A stretch of DNA of 64,000 bases from Reticulitermes speratus (GCA_021186555.1 JAJKFL010000427.1:15730005-15794004); one strand, 5' to 3'. Counted from the first letter of the stretch, positions 10,710 to 22,670 are shown. Numbers and translations are program-made. Notes: generated by a model not told the origin, from the sequence alone.

Positions 10710-12555
10710 CTATAAAATATTGTCTAAAAGAAAGAAAATACGAGGATGTAAGCTGGATGTATGTGTCTCAGGATAGGGCCCTGTGAGGGGCTGTTTTCAA
10801 AACGGACACGAATATTTGGTTTCGATGAAAAACAGGTCATTTTGTAAAAAGGTAAGCGACTACATGCTTCTTAAAAAGGGCTCTGTTGCACTAAGTTAAT
10901 TAGTTTTCATTAGCGCTGACCAAAGACACGGCAAGTGAACATAAATAAGCAGTTTTACTGTCCCTAGGCCTTGATTTCATTTCCATCCGCCCCAGCATTT
11001 AAATCAGATACATAAAATTGCACTTGAGCGGTAGATTGCAACACATACGCATATAACTAACAATTGAAAATTCTTCTCTGAGGCAGAACAAACACATTAG
11101 AAATGCAATACGCTTTTCTCCACCCTTATGTTGGACGTAATAATATAAATTCGGATGCAATATTTTCTTTGCATTATAATAGCAGGCTCTGTACCCAGTC
11201 CATTATTGTTTCAGATAAAACACGTTGTTGAAAAAAAGTAGCTACCCGTCTAAATGAGGAATCCTACTTACTACAGTCAACAATGCCACAATCAAATAAT
11301 AAACAGTACATAATCCAGAATCTAAAATAACAGAAAAATTGCTTTAAAAACTTTACAAAACCAAATAGGAATCTACATAACTCTTTCAAAAATTCATATT
11401 ATATTAGTCAAACCTTTTTTTTTCAGAAAAGTGAGTTACATAAAAAAAACCTACGTCAACCCCCAAATCTTTTTTCCGCATATATAAGCATCAAGATTTT
11501 TGGAGGTGGAATAAGGTGAGCATAAATAGGAAAGGAGAGAAAAAGAATTGTACGCTGCGTCTATATTATATTCCTTATTTCTTTTGTGCGATCAGGCTCA
11601 AAGCTTGACAATATCCAACAAGCAGAGTTCCCTTTTAGCCTGCGCAGCCTCTTATGCTAGCTACACTGTATATCTTTATGCCTACATACGAGTTCTTCCA
11701 ATCTGCAAATATATAAGATGAGGAAAGTTAAAAAAGGAGACGTAGGGAGAGAAAAATAGAGAAACAGGGTGGAATATATGGGATACAAAGATGGTGAAAC
11801 GTGATGTCAGGAGCATGTGTGTATGGTGGGTGGGAGTCGAAATTTCAGCTGACTGATGCTAAACTTGAAAGGCACCCAAAAAATTGGAGGGATGGGTGAA
11901 AAGGGGGAGGGCTTTTGAGGGATAGATGGTGGGTGGAAAGTCCAATATTCTAGAAAGAGGGTAAGAAAAAGATAGATAAAAATGGAATGATGGAGAAGGA
12001 TGGTATAGGAAGAGGTGGGATGGATAAGGGGTGCTGTGTGCGTATGTTCAGCCAGAATATTGGAAACAGCAGCGTGCATGTGTTTTGTGTGTGTGAGCAT
12101 TTGTGTGTAAGGCGCTTATTCTGTATTTTTTTCGAGAACAGAGTTTGTTGGTATCGAAAGGGTGTCTGGATGGATGTGCATAAGCGAATATACTCGTATA
12201 CCCGTGTATTATAGGAGACGGTACGAACAACCGGTACCATTAAGCCTATCGTGTATTAGAGACATGGACACCAAAGACTGGTTTCCAATGTTATGTTCCA
12301 ACAGTCGTAACATTTACATACAACTGCAGTAACCTCCTATCTTACAGCGGCCGCCCTACCTCCCAGAATACCAATTTGCTTTCCTGTGAAATCCAGTATG
12401 ATAGGGCTCGTATCTGTGACATACAGCACGGGAGAAACGTCGAAATGAAGCAGAGATAAGTCGGTATACAAGCTCTACCATCCTGAAGGTGACAGGACAG
12501 GACATTACTGTTAGACGAGGAAAGAAGGTGAGGCCAGATATGAGGGTCTCACAAA
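10710..12555. other. No gene seen; low-complexity patches
   Basis: From about 11700 to 12050 the plus strand is purine-rich, giving overlapping minus-strand frames (11807-12240) rich in Pro, Ser, Ile and Leu. These have no domain and no partner exons that I can see. The rest is AT-rich DNA without recognisable elements. Confidence 0.4.
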
Positions 12556-12559
12556 GTAA

Positions 12560-12660
12560 AGTCTTTTGATATGTTGCGCCGTGTCGACTGGTAAATAGTT
12601 ACCGGTGTTTCAGAGGAGCATATTCAGGGTCGTGCTTGACGTGTCTTGCCTCAAGTCAAG
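12560..12660. mobile_element. Fold-back element D2, partial copy
   Basis: Contains tgttgcgccgtgtcgactgg followed by taaatagttaccggtgtttc, the D2 arm signature also seen at 62785-62965 and 39938-40075. Only one arm is recognisable. Confidence 0.5.
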
Positions 12661-12664
12661 AAAC

Positions 12665-13415
12665 ATTTTCACGTCCTCTTCCTCCAATCACAATTGTTTT
12701 ACGTTATAACGTTTCTTGAACAGATAATATTAGTCAATTTGTTTATTTAAACAGGCCAAACGCATAAACTTAACACATAATATTACATTTTATTTATAAC
12801 ATACGGAATAAACAGGAAAAGCGAAAATTTTCAGCTTAATAATGACACTAATACAAATAACTATAATAATACTTTTTATACTTGTGTTCTCCTAGCTAAG
12901 ATCGCTCTAGTATAGCCAGTAAAATATATACGATTAATATTTGATATACCCGTTGCTATGTACATGCACAGTATATCACTGAACAACAGTGAAATATACT
13001 GTGAAAATATATACGGATGGAAGAGATCTCTGTATGTTTACTTAAAATGTGAGCAGTGTATCAGTTCATTTGACCAAAAACGTACTGCCCTTGAGAAAAT
13101 GCTTAAATCAGGCTGAGAATCGGACGTCTAACTATACTGCGTAAAATAATCGTGATACACAGACAAGTAATTAGGTTGCAGCTGCCAAGTGACAGCAATG
13201 TCGAACAAAAATATGTTTTGGAAACTCAACTCAATCCCAAGAAGCAAAATACATTAGAAGTGCCAGAGCCATTTGGTTGGTACCGATAACTTGAGTTACA
13301 AATATTTCATCGGTTAGTCATAAATTTACACGTATATTTAGAAAATTAGGGATGTAATGTTCCTAACGGATTTATATATGATTTCTCTGAAATTAATTAA
13401 TAAGTTTCAGTCGTT
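12665..13415. other. No recognisable gene or element
   Basis: AT-rich; no long ORF and no repeat that I can match inside the window. Confidence 0.45.
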
Positions 13416-13419
13416 TATC

Positions 13420-13680
13420 CTTTTACAGCCCGATGGTTACTTTATGTACCACCTGGTTGAACATTAAAAAATTCTACGTTATGCCCATCGAGAGTATTAA
13501 AGTGTTTTGTATCGATATCAGAAAAAGCAGCGATTTTTTGTCTGTTCAAAATTAAGCTACTGGTTTTTATGACCAAGACGTAGCGTGTTTACTGCGCGGT
13601 ACGAGTTGAATGTAATATTTAATTCAAGTTATCTCAGTCCTTAAGGGGTTTAAACACAATTTTAAAACTTGTTGTATACA
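13420..13680 (+). repeat. Dispersed repeat G, copy 2
   Basis: Same order of blocks as 3540-3725: cgatggttactttatg, ccacctggttgaacatt, gtgttttgtatcgat, cagcgattttttgtc, aattaagctactggttttta and gtgtttactgcgcggta. It continues past that point into a segment also shared with the reverse complement of 15425-15480, so the repeat unit is probably about 240 bp. Confidence 0.65.
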
Positions 13681-13799
13681 TTATGAAACAAAGAAGTATC
13701 TTCGAGGCACTTATAGAGGCTTAACTCAATACAGTACAAGGTGATTCAAAATTAACGCAATCCGATATATAACAGTTATTTATCTGATGATGGCAATCT

Positions 13800-13880
13800 A
13801 GATAAAATATATCCCTGCCAATGATGGGAATTGAATCCCGGGAGCTGGGACCCTCGTCAGTAACTTAACTGTCGGTCATA
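13800..13880 (-). other. tRNA-like (B-box) fragment
   Basis: The minus strand reads cccgggattcaattccc, a good B-box and T-loop match, next to a degraded head. It does not match SINE families A-C in its flanks and cannot fold as a full tRNA by eye. Possibly a decayed SINE of another family. Confidence 0.3.
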
Positions 13881-13884
13881 CAAT

Positions 13885-14880
13885 TTATTACATGTGGTTT
13901 GGTATGCTGCCACAGTACTCGCTATTATGCATACGTTCACGATCCGTGGCAGGTCAATGTCTATATACCCGTTTCGAGTAAAGACATTTTACGTGTCCTG
14001 CAAAATGTGAGAAAGAAAACCATCGAGCTTAGGTTGCTACAGGGACGGCAGTGCGATGTATGGCGTCATGGGTGAAACCTGGACCTAAATCCGCTTTTTT
14101 CTTTTGGACTGCGTTCTATATCCAGCTCCTTTCTGTAAGTTTTCTCCCTTACGACTACAACTGCCCCATAGATCCTCAATATCCAATGATTCCTCTCTTC
14201 CTATCCAGAATAAAAAAACGTAAAAGAGAAAATAGAAAAAAATTTCTTCTCCGGTGTTCTCTGATGCTTGTGCTTCAACTAAAACGAAGTGGCAAGAGTT
14301 CCTAAACTTGGGAACGCGAATCGTCGAACGTTTAGTACTGTCCTGATCAGTTAAGGCAGATAACTGTCACATCAAACTGTTTGGTTGCAAGGCCTGTGAA
14401 ATATAGTGGATGATCAGTAAGATATGATAACTCATTTCTTGTCTAAGACTACAGGGTCTTCACATATACTAAGAATCTAGCAAGGTCGTTGCTGACAGTT
14501 GCTTCCTAGCGCCGACTGTCACGTGGCGATAGCTAAAACCAATCAGAGACCCAGGTTTTGGTATCAGTAGCTACGAGTGATGTAAGTTGCGAAGCCGCAC
14601 ACGGTGTTCAATATGTGAGACTGAAAGGTATTATAGCGAGAATTATGGGAATGCATACACGGTAATCAAGTTACCAAAATGTTGATTGAGAATTAACACC
14701 ACTGTTTGCATTGATATGCATGCCAAGTTCAAGTGGGAAGAATCTCAAAATATCGCCTTTCTTAGTCTTGTCACACACGGCGCGGAAAATTGCAACTCAT
14801 GCGTTGTTGTCTTCTTTGATATCAAATATAGTAGCACGGCAGATAATTATATTATTTACTTGCATCACGTCTAAATATAG
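13885..14880. other. No recognisable gene or element
   Basis: Short plus-strand frames (14051-14305, 14686-15070) do not resemble known proteins, and the last of them runs into a SINE. Confidence 0.4.
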
Positions 14881-14884
14881 TAGG

Positions 14885-15172
14885 AGTCGGGATAGCTCAG
14901 TCGGTACGGGCTACGGGCTGGGCGTCCGAAGAATCGTGGTTCGATTTCTGGCAGAGGCAAGAGATTGTTATCTCCTCCAGAGCATCCAGACAAGTTCCGG
15001 AGCACACCGTGCCTCTTATGCAATGGGTACAGTAACCCCTTTTGCCGAGAGTAAAACAGCCGGGACGTGAAGTTAACCACCTCCATCTAGTGTCGAGGTG
15101 AAGAAAGGGTGGCGCTGTAACTCCACTCCCCTGTGTGCTTCCATGGTGTGCACAGGGACAAATGACACTAAA
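14885..15172 (+). mobile_element. SINE family A, full-length copy
   Basis: Begins gtcgggatagctcagtcggt (A-box tagctcagtcgg) and has B-box tggttcgatttctgg about 55 bp in. The family body follows: gcatccagacaagttccgg, an atgggtacagtaacc block, ccacctccatctagtgtcga and the 3' tgtgcttccatgg...acagggacaa end. The A/B box spacing fits Pol III transcription of a tRNA-derived SINE. The overlapping 119- and 71-codon frames are spurious. Confidence 0.9.
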
Positions 15173-15330
15173 GCAAAGGAACGTAAAATACGATAGGAAG
15201 ATGATCGTACGTAATTAAAATTAAGTGACTGGGAAGGAAGCGATCTTTGTGTGTTTGAAGGTAATCTTCCAGCATTCGACTAGAAATTGAGGAAAACCAA
15301 AACAAATTCAATCAAAAATCGGACATACGT

Positions 15331-15390
15331 GACGAAGCTAATAGTCGCTTTCCGCAATTTGCAAACGAGCCTAATAAATTAAAAGAAGGG
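15331..15390. repeat. 60-bp dispersed repeat, copy 1
   Basis: Shares agctaatag, gctttccgcaattt and the following gcctaa with 30641-30700 in the same orientation. The family is unknown to me. Confidence 0.5.
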
Positions 15391-15424
15391 GACACCTTGG
15401 TCTAGAGAGGGGAAAAGATTAAAA

Positions 15425-15665
15425 TGTATCATAAAACTTAAAAGACTGAAAGTAACCTGAATTATACACAAAGGTTTAGACCGTACCGCGCAGTAAACAC
15501 ACTAAATCTCGGTTATAAATACCAATCAGTTAATTTTGTATAGGGAAGTAATCGCAGCTCGTTCTGAGATCCATACAAAACACATAAATACACTGTGTGG
15601 GCAGCAGGTAAATTCTTTAACGCTGAACCTGGTGGTAAACAAAGTAACCACTGAAGTTTAAAGGG
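15425..15665 (-). repeat. Dispersed repeat G, copy 3 (inverted)
   Basis: The reverse complement of repeat G: accgcgcagtaaacac, tagggaagtaatcgc, cacagtgtgtgg-like spacing and aacctggtggtaaac appear in inverted order relative to 3540-3725. This is the cleanest copy of the 3' part. Confidence 0.65.
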
Positions 15666-15790
15666 TTAAAGACCTAGAATGTGATGACGTGTAGTGGATT
15701 CATCGGGCTCAGATTGGGAATCGGTGATGGGCTGTTGTAAACGCCGTAATACGTAGTACGCGGAAATGCGTTATTTGGTTCTCAAGGATC
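15666..15790 (+). pseudogene. Non-LTR retrotransposon N1, decayed 3' end
   Basis: Resembles the last part of the N1 coding sequence (gtggattcatcgggctca, then gggctgttgtaaacgccgtaa) with several indels. No open frame remains. Confidence 0.4.
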
Positions 15791-15799
15791 ATGATCCAT

Positions 15800-16110
15800 C
15801 GAGTTTAGTACACGAGGCACACGCAAATTGTGTATATTTTATGACAAAAATATAGAGCAGTTTAAATTCTAGGTAAAAGTAAGAATATCATTTTCTGGAT
15901 TTGACGGACTCATATGAAAAATGATACATGCGTGAAAGATGAGGGGAAAGACAACGAGCAGGGGGAAGGGCGGTGCTGAGGACGAATGACACGGCTGCAC
16001 GCAAAACGCAAGACTCCAGGAGCACAATACATTATCTAAACACGCCCCAGATTTTTCATTTTTCACCGGGAAGTCAGAGATGGATTGCCTTAGCCTCATG
16101 AACACTACAG
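15800..16110. other. No recognisable gene or element
   Basis: Unique-looking DNA leading up to the 49-bp array. Confidence 0.4.
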
Positions 16111-16115
16111 CAGAC

Positions 16116-17935
16116 TTGCTATCATATCATTGTGTAGACACCCACTGTCCTGTGGCTCTGTACGTTGCTATCGTAACATTGTACAGACACCCACTGTCCT
16201 GTGGCTCTGTACGTTGCTATCGTATCATTGTACAGACACCCACTGTCCTGTGGCTCTGTACGTTGCTATCGTATCATTGTACAGACACCCACTGTCCTGT
16301 GGCTCTGTACGTTGCTATCGTATCAGTGTGTAGACACCCACTGTCCTGTGGCTCTGTACGTTGCTATCGTATCATTGTACAGACACCCACTGTCCTGTGG
16401 CTCTGTACGTTGCTATCGTATCAGTGTGTAGACATCCACTGTCCTGTGGCTCTGTACGTTGCTATCATATCATTGTGTAGACACCCACTGTCCTGTGGCT
16501 CTGTACGTTGCTATCGTATCATTGTGTAGACACCCACTGTCCTGTGGCTCTGTACGTTGCTATCGTATCATTGTACAGACACCCACTGTCCTGTGGCTCT
16601 GTACGTTGCTATCGTATCATTGTACAGACACCCACTGTCCTGTGGCTCTGTACGTTGCTATCGTATCATTGTGTAGACACCCACTGTCCTGTGGCTCTGT
16701 ACGTTGCTATCGTATCATTGTACAGACACCCACTGTCCTGTGGCTCTGTACGTTGCTATCGTATCATTGTACAGACACCCACTGTCCTGTGGCTCTGTAC
16801 GTTGCTATCGTATCATTGTACAGACACCCACTGTCCTGTGGCTCTGTACGTTGCTATCGTATCATTGTACAGACACCCACTGTCCTGTGGCTCTGTACGT
16901 TGCTATCGTATCATTGTGTAGACACCCACTGTCCTGTGGCTCTGTACGTTGCTATCGTATCATTGTACAGACCACCGCCACTGTCACTTTTGGCTCTGTA
17001 CGTTGCTATCGTATCATTGTGTAGACACCCACTGTCCTGTGGCTCTGTACGTTGCTATCGTATCATTGTACAGACACCCACTGTCCTGTGGCTCTGTACG
17101 TTGCTATCGTATCATTGTGTAGACACCCACTGTCCTGTGGCTCTGTACGTTGCTATCGTATCATTGTGTAGACACCCACTGTCCTGTGGCTCTGTACGTT
17201 GCTATCGTATCATTGTGTAGACACCCACTGTCCTGTGGCTCTGTACGTTGCTATCGTAACATTGTACAGACACCCACTGTCCTGTGGCTCTGTACGTTGC
17301 TATCGTATCATTGTACAGACACCCACTGTCCTGTGGCTCTGTACGTTGCTATCGTATCATTGTACAGACACCCACTGTCCTGTGGCTCTGTACGTTGCTA
17401 TCGTATCATTGTACAGACACCCACTGTCCTGTGGCCCTGTACGTTGCTATCGTATCATTGTACAGACACCCATTGTCCTGTGGCTCTGTACGTTGCTATC
17501 GTATCATTGTACAGACACCCACTGTCCTGTGGCTCTGTACATTGCTATCGTATCATTGTGTAGACACCCACTGTCCTGTGGCTCTGTACGTTGCTATCGT
17601 ATCATTGTACAGACACCCACTGTCCTGTGGCTCTGTACGTTGCTATCGTATCATTGTGTAGACACCCACTGTCCTGTGGCTCTGTACGTTGCTATCGTAA
17701 CATTGTACAGACACCCACTGTCCTGTGGCTCTGTACGTTGCTATCGTATCATTGTACAGACACCCACTGTCCTGTGGCTCTGTACGTTGCTATCGCATCA
17801 TTGTGTAGACACCCACTGTCCTGTGGCTCTGTACGTTGCTATCGTATCATTGTACAGACACCCACTGTCCTGTGGCCCTGTACGTTGCTATCGTATCATT
17901 GTACAGACACCCACTGTCCTGTGGCTCTGTACGTT
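16116..17935. repeat. 49-bp minisatellite, about 37 copies
   Basis: The unit is tatcattgtacagacaccca / ctgtcctgtggctctgtacg / ttgctatcg, repeated with almost no indels. One copy near 16960-17000 is 54 bp and diverged. Main variants are gtacag/gtgtag, taacatt (16174, 17257, 17698) and ggccctg (17431, 17872). The last two pairs are each exactly 441 bp (nine units) apart, so a nine-unit block was duplicated. Because 49 is not a multiple of 3 and the unit lacks plus-strand stops except in gtgtag copies, all three frames can stay open for up to about 250 codons with a 49-residue period. Substitutions are not codon-biased, so this is a minisatellite and not a repeat protein. Confidence 0.97.
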
Positions 17936-17939
17936 CCAT

Positions 17940-18540
17940 ATACAACTCTCTCGCTGATACCATTAACACGGTGTGAACTTAGCAGATAATCTCCAGACAC
18001 GCAGTTCTAAAGATATGATAAAAGCACCCAGAATTGTAACATCACAGCACAATGCAAAGCGCTCAGGCTTCGAATGCGGGGAATTCTGACTTGAAAATTT
18101 CCGACATTTTCCTTTTTCGCGAAAAGATCATTTTCACACAAAACTTAAAATATGATATGGTTCCTCCCCTTCAAATTCCTCCCAACGTGGCATCCATAAC
18201 AGCAATTAATAAACCAACTAAACTGCGTAATTCTAGAAAGAATCGTAGTTGAGAATCTAACAGTCGCTCAGCTGGTCAATGATTTCACCACCTTTTGTAG
18301 AATCTGAAAGTAATCAACAAAACATTCAACAGAATTCGCTGAAAGTTAAAGGTATAAAGTGATTGCTGTACTAAATATCACGCCAGGAAGGCATAAGAGT
18401 AGAGGTAAAGCTCCAGGTAGTCTTGACCTCGGTATTATGTTAAAGTAAGCACTTCACACTATAGCCACATTACACGATAACACATATCTCACAGTAACAA
18501 GTACATATGAGTCTCAGTGGGGCTACAGAGCTGGTGTAAA
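17940..18540. other. No recognisable gene or element
   Basis: A 66-codon frame at 18052 has no supporting features. Confidence 0.4.
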
Positions 18541-18544
18541 TGGG

Positions 18545-18905
18545 GAGGTGAAGGCTAAAATCATTGTAAAGTTGTCCCTGACCACGACATAAAGGCACAT
18601 GGGGAAGGGGGGAGTAGATGTATAACCCACTCATTCTTAACCTCGACGCTATATGGCAGTACCCACCCATTGCACAGGAGGCTGGGTGAGACCCAGAGCC
18701 GGTCTGGATGTTTTGGACTCTTGACCCTTGAAGATGGAACCGATACGTTGTCCCGTAACGTCCGTAAACAATTACCACACAACGCCGCGTAATCTCAAAA
18801 GAGCGCAGATCTCAAGAGAAAAATATTTTGCTCGTGACGTGATTCGAAACCCGGACCGTCCAGCCAGTAGATCAGACGCTATTCAGACTACGCTCTTGCC
18901 TAAAA
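18545..18905 (-). mobile_element. SINE family A interrupted by a D1 element
   Basis: The 3' two thirds (18545-18717, minus strand) carry gttgtccctgaccacgaca, the cccattgcacaggaggctgg core and ccggtctggatgttttgg. The head resumes at about 18818 with agagaaaaatattttgctcg, the expected continuation (compare 32270-32300), then the B-box gtgattcgaaaccc and the rest of the tRNA-like head. The 100 bp between belong to family D1. This is a nested insertion, so D1 moved, or was copied, after this SINE was in place. Confidence 0.75.
18718..18817. mobile_element. Fold-back element D1 fragment inserted in a SINE
   Basis: Carries ttgacccttgaagatggaac, cccgtaacgtccgtaaac and acgccgcgtaatctc followed by gagcgcagatctca. 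This matches the right half of other D1 copies (29455-29540, 41618-41735). Only one arm is present. Confidence 0.6.
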
Positions 18906-19126
18906 TCGAACCATCTAGATGTTTCGCAGTGACTATACGAATTTACTGTAAACTACTAAACATTTATACTCAGATATCCGAAGACTCGAAATCATCAAAG
19001 GGCTTCTTTCGCCAGCAATGCTTCTATACAACAGGACTGGTGTACACACATCTGAAAGCGGGTCTTATCTTACCTAACCTCACCCCTTTACCATTCTTTC
19101 CTCCTATACGACACACACATGATGCT

Positions 19127-19150
19127 GACACACACACACACACACACACA
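19127..19150. repeat. (CA)n microsatellite
   Basis: CA dinucleotide run; it causes the alternating Thr-His residues in frames that cross it. Confidence 0.9.
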
Positions 19151-19280
19151 GAAGCACAGCATCTCTGATAAATCCTCTCCAGTCCTCTCCCACCTCTTCT
19201 TCTTGATTCGTTCTCTGCATCAGCTTACTAAGGAAATTCGATCCGACCCGAGTCTACAGCTACCATCGCATTTCTCTGCA

Positions 19281-19411
19281 GACGCAGAGGAAGATCGAGC
19301 CAGCCAGCAAGACTTTGGACCTCCAGACCTGAGTGCTTTCAGCGACAGCCCTGACCCAAAGCATTACATGCCAGATATACTTCCTGTTCTACAGACAGGC
19401 CTGTGAAGGAA
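19281..19411 (+). CDS. Possible 3'-terminal exon of an unknown gene (weak)
   Basis: A pyrimidine-rich tract ending tttctctgcag (to 19280) could be a 3' splice site. The following frame stays open to a TGA near 19409 and encodes a low-hydrophobicity, acidic peptide of about 40 residues that includes DFGPPDLSAFSDSPDP. Composition and third-position GC look more coding-like than the flanks. I do not recognise the protein, no upstream exon is visible, and there is no obvious AATAAA close downstream. It could equally be chance or part of an unannotated element. Confidence 0.2.
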
Positions 19412-19745
19412 GCTCATATGTTTGATGGACACTGTACCATCAGCGTGGAAACAAATGCTCGATGTATGATTGCTGAAGCGGTGTAGGCGAACGAATGGGA
19501 GGATGGTGAATAGGTGGAAGGAATGAGAAGTGAGGAAGTTATGATAAAGAAACAGAAAACGGGTATGGGCACAGAAAAAAGATGTTCTGGAACGATATTC
19601 TGATATTGACTTCAATGCGAATAAGGGTAGGAAAAAACAATAGTGTTACTACGGAAATATTTTTATTTGACTCAATAGGTCGCGAGGAGAATCCGAAGGA
19701 GCACGAAGAGGAGGCGTGAAAGGCGTAAGAATGTGGGAATGCATA

Positions 19746-19785
19746 TTATTATTATTATTATTATTATTACTATTACTACTACTAC
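19746..19785. repeat. (ATT/ACT)n microsatellite
   Basis: Trinucleotide run immediately before the N1 fragment at 19775. Confidence 0.85.
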
Positions 19786-20040
19786 AAAGGTAAGGAGGAT
19801 GAGATGGGCGGGACATGTAGAACATAAGAGAGAGAGCAGAAATGCATACAAGATTTTTGTAGGAAACAGAAAGTGAAGATATCAGTTTGAAGATGTGAGG
19901 ATAATATTAAAATTACTCTCAAAAATAGGATGCTAGGGTGTTGACTGACTTTGACTCGGAGACGAAGTAAGTGGCGGCCTCTTGTTAACACAACAGTGAA
20001 CATTTGTGTTCCATACAATGCAGGAAATGTCTTGAGTACG
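19775..20040 (+). pseudogene. Non-LTR retrotransposon N1, C-terminal end
   Basis: Conceptual translation with frame changes gives RRMRWAGHV, then a RNAYKI-like segment, a W/F-E-D-x-I-K-like segment and a final WRPLVNTTVN-like end. This is the C-terminal tail typical of many insect endonuclease-reverse transcriptase elements. The frame is broken by indels and stops, so it is a dead 3' fragment. Related fragments here include 27200-27470 and 33155-33665 (minus). Confidence 0.6.
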
Positions 20041-20044
20041 TGCG

Positions 20045-21830
20045 AAACTTTCGGGTTCTGAAGAATTCTGCTCTATGGATTTACTGATAAGATAGACGTT
20101 TGGATTTCAACTCCCAGTAGGGATTTTGGGATCTGTCTTCTAGCCACTACGTACATCTAACCACGCTATTACCCAACAGACACCAAAACGCTCCTTTTCC
20201 GGGAGTTATGTGGCCACAGAAACTGACTACCAACCTGTATTTAGATCCAGGACCTGTAGCTCATTGAACCTTACCTCCTCCCCTTTATGTATCTTGATCT
20301 TATCGTGCCCAGTTCCAAGGGTGACTCTAGCATAAGCTTAAGTTTCTTTCAGTAATCTGTAGTTTCTAAACAGTCAATGTACTTTAGTCTATGAATATTT
20401 CTGTGGGTTATTTTGAATACGATAATAAACCTCCGGGATCAATAAAAAAAATTCTCAATCAGCTCCTCAAGAATTACTCTGCTCCGCGTAGTGATATCTA
20501 CGCGATATTTAAGGTTACCACAGCGATGTAAAATACTACAAATGTCTCCTATACGACGCCATGTAGGTGCTACGTAGAGACAGACAAGCAGCGCTCTTTA
20601 AAATGGTTAAGACGTACCACAAAATACTTTCAGTTCGTAGCCTTCCAAGACCATAAAACCTCACAAACACGCAGTAGATACAGCACCATTACAAAACAAC
20701 AATAAATAGGTACAACGCCACGTATAAAAGCATATTGTAGGCACAAACGTCTGTTAACAGGAGAGACGAATCGGACAGACACGTTTGGCGCCGATGTGCC
20801 GGACTCTTTAATGAAACAGAATTTGTCGAAATTGAGTGTTGAAATATCGGGAGTTCAAGCATCAGACATTTCTATCCACAGTGTGGGAAATATCATAGAA
20901 GATGGCGCTAAAAGGAAGTAACCGTCTGACATTCCCCACCCTCTCCCCACCTCCCATCCTTTTCAACAAGAATAGTGTGACCCCTGGGTCATACATGTTT
21001 TGTCGTGAAAGCAAGCTTATAACAATACGTCCTATTTCTCGGCCTATATGCAGTGTGAGTGCTCGTGTGTAGCAGGTACACCTATATATACATTATATTC
21101 CTTTCTTTTAGCATAAACTTTTCTCTCTAGCGTATTGCTGAGACACGAAAATGCATAACTCTTTTATCATAATGATATTTCGAGCAGGAAGCATATTTTT
21201 GTTTTATTCTAGAATGAAAAATAAGGCGAAAAGGAGAAAAAGGAAAATATACCTTACATACTACATTGACATGTCTCTAAGTTTCAACGTCACGTAGAAA
21301 TCAAATGATGTGAGACAAAGTCTGACCATATAGAAATGACAAAAAGGATTTTTGAGCAGTCAATTGTGACGTGAAGGATAATTACACGCTTCTACCAAGT
21401 TCAGACGTCTGAGTGCAGATCAACTGTGTAATTGAGTACCGTAATTCTAGGACATAAAATTAAAATAAGCCACGATCACTTACATCCATATGCACAGCAA
21501 TTCAGCATTCTCATTAACGCTGCATTTATACGCTATATAGATCCTCACCTAGAAAACCCGCTACTTTCCTTTCGATATCTAAACATGTGTTCACTTCCTT
21601 TAAATTGGCTTTTCAGGTACATAATTTACTCAGGGAGTCTGAGAGTTGTGTGATGAGGATATGTGGACATATGGGTTATAGCAGCAGATTAGATAAAATG
21701 GCTTAACAAAGGAGCTTCAACGTTTAAACTCTTTATCGACTGTAATCAGGGTGATAAAATAAAAGTGGTTGAGATTGCCGGAAAATTAGGAAAATATGCA
21801 TGAATAATATATTATACAACGCATTCCAAC
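20045..21830. other. No recognisable gene or element
   Basis: About 20090-20200 contains a weak B-box-like ggatttcaactcccagt, possibly a decayed SINE. Otherwise I see nothing. Confidence 0.4.
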
Positions 21831-21834
21831 ACAA

Positions 21835-21925
21835 GTATTTCTTTGCAAAATATAAACAAATTTTTGTTTTTATAAAATTGGTAAATGTTTCGACCCTATT
21901 TGGTCACCATCAGGGTTGTAAAATG
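21835..21925. mobile_element. Fold-back family E, possible solo arm
   Basis: Contains aaatgtttcgaccctatttg and accatcagggttgtaaaatg, similar to other E arms. No clear partner arm was found. Confidence 0.3.
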
Positions 21926-21929
21926 TATA

Positions 21930-22670
21930 AAAGGAAATTAATTTTATAATTACAATTATCGATATATGAACAGGTATTCCTTCCTCACAGTTTTATTGTA
22001 ATTGTATTTTACAAGTCCGATGATGACCCAGTCGAGCTCTCACTTTCTCAAGAAGTGTCAGTGATCGGACAGTCACTTACGGGTCATTACAGTTGCGCAA
22101 AATCTGAAACATTCCGAAGCCCATGTATAAAAATATTTTGACTGATATTCTGGACATTATTTATAACCCAGACTTCTTCCAAACGGCAAGGTTTCCGAAA
22201 TTTGACTATTGCCTTCATAAGATGACAGGACGTGACAAGTGCTACTCCGCTGCGCCCCCTGACAAAGCCAGCCTCAAGACAATGACTTTACCCTGCCATT
22301 CGATAAATGAAATAGAAGCAATTTTGGAAAGTGAATGATTACAAAAAAAAAAGAACGTGACAATGCATAGCAGGCCACGGTATCCAGTAAAATGATCGTT
22401 TTTGTACAGACAGCCATCCCTCTCCTTCAACCTACGCAATTTCAGACTTATGCGATTTTTAAAGAAGTAAAAAAAAGTTAAATAACAAAATTTTTGAAAC
22501 GCGAGTCAAATTTTTCCCTGCGAGACTTAGAGCGGAATGAGACGAAGGTGGCGGAAGAATACTGATGGGCGATAACAAGGTGGTGGGGCGGTCATGCTGC
22601 AGTCGATCAAGTTCCAGTGTGTTGGAGTTTGAATTTCAACTGGACTCCCATACATATATAACTGCGTATA
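21930..22670. other. No recognisable gene or element
   Basis: A 71-codon plus-strand frame at 22123 matches nothing I know. Confidence 0.4.

Noticed and set aside
16116-17935. CRISPR-like array
   Set aside because: No variable spacers; units are contiguous and the genome is eukaryotic.
16080-17989. Long plus-strand ORFs of up to 253 codons
   Set aside because: They lie within the 49-bp tandem array, occur in all three frames and change with the gtgtag variant; repeat arithmetic explains them.
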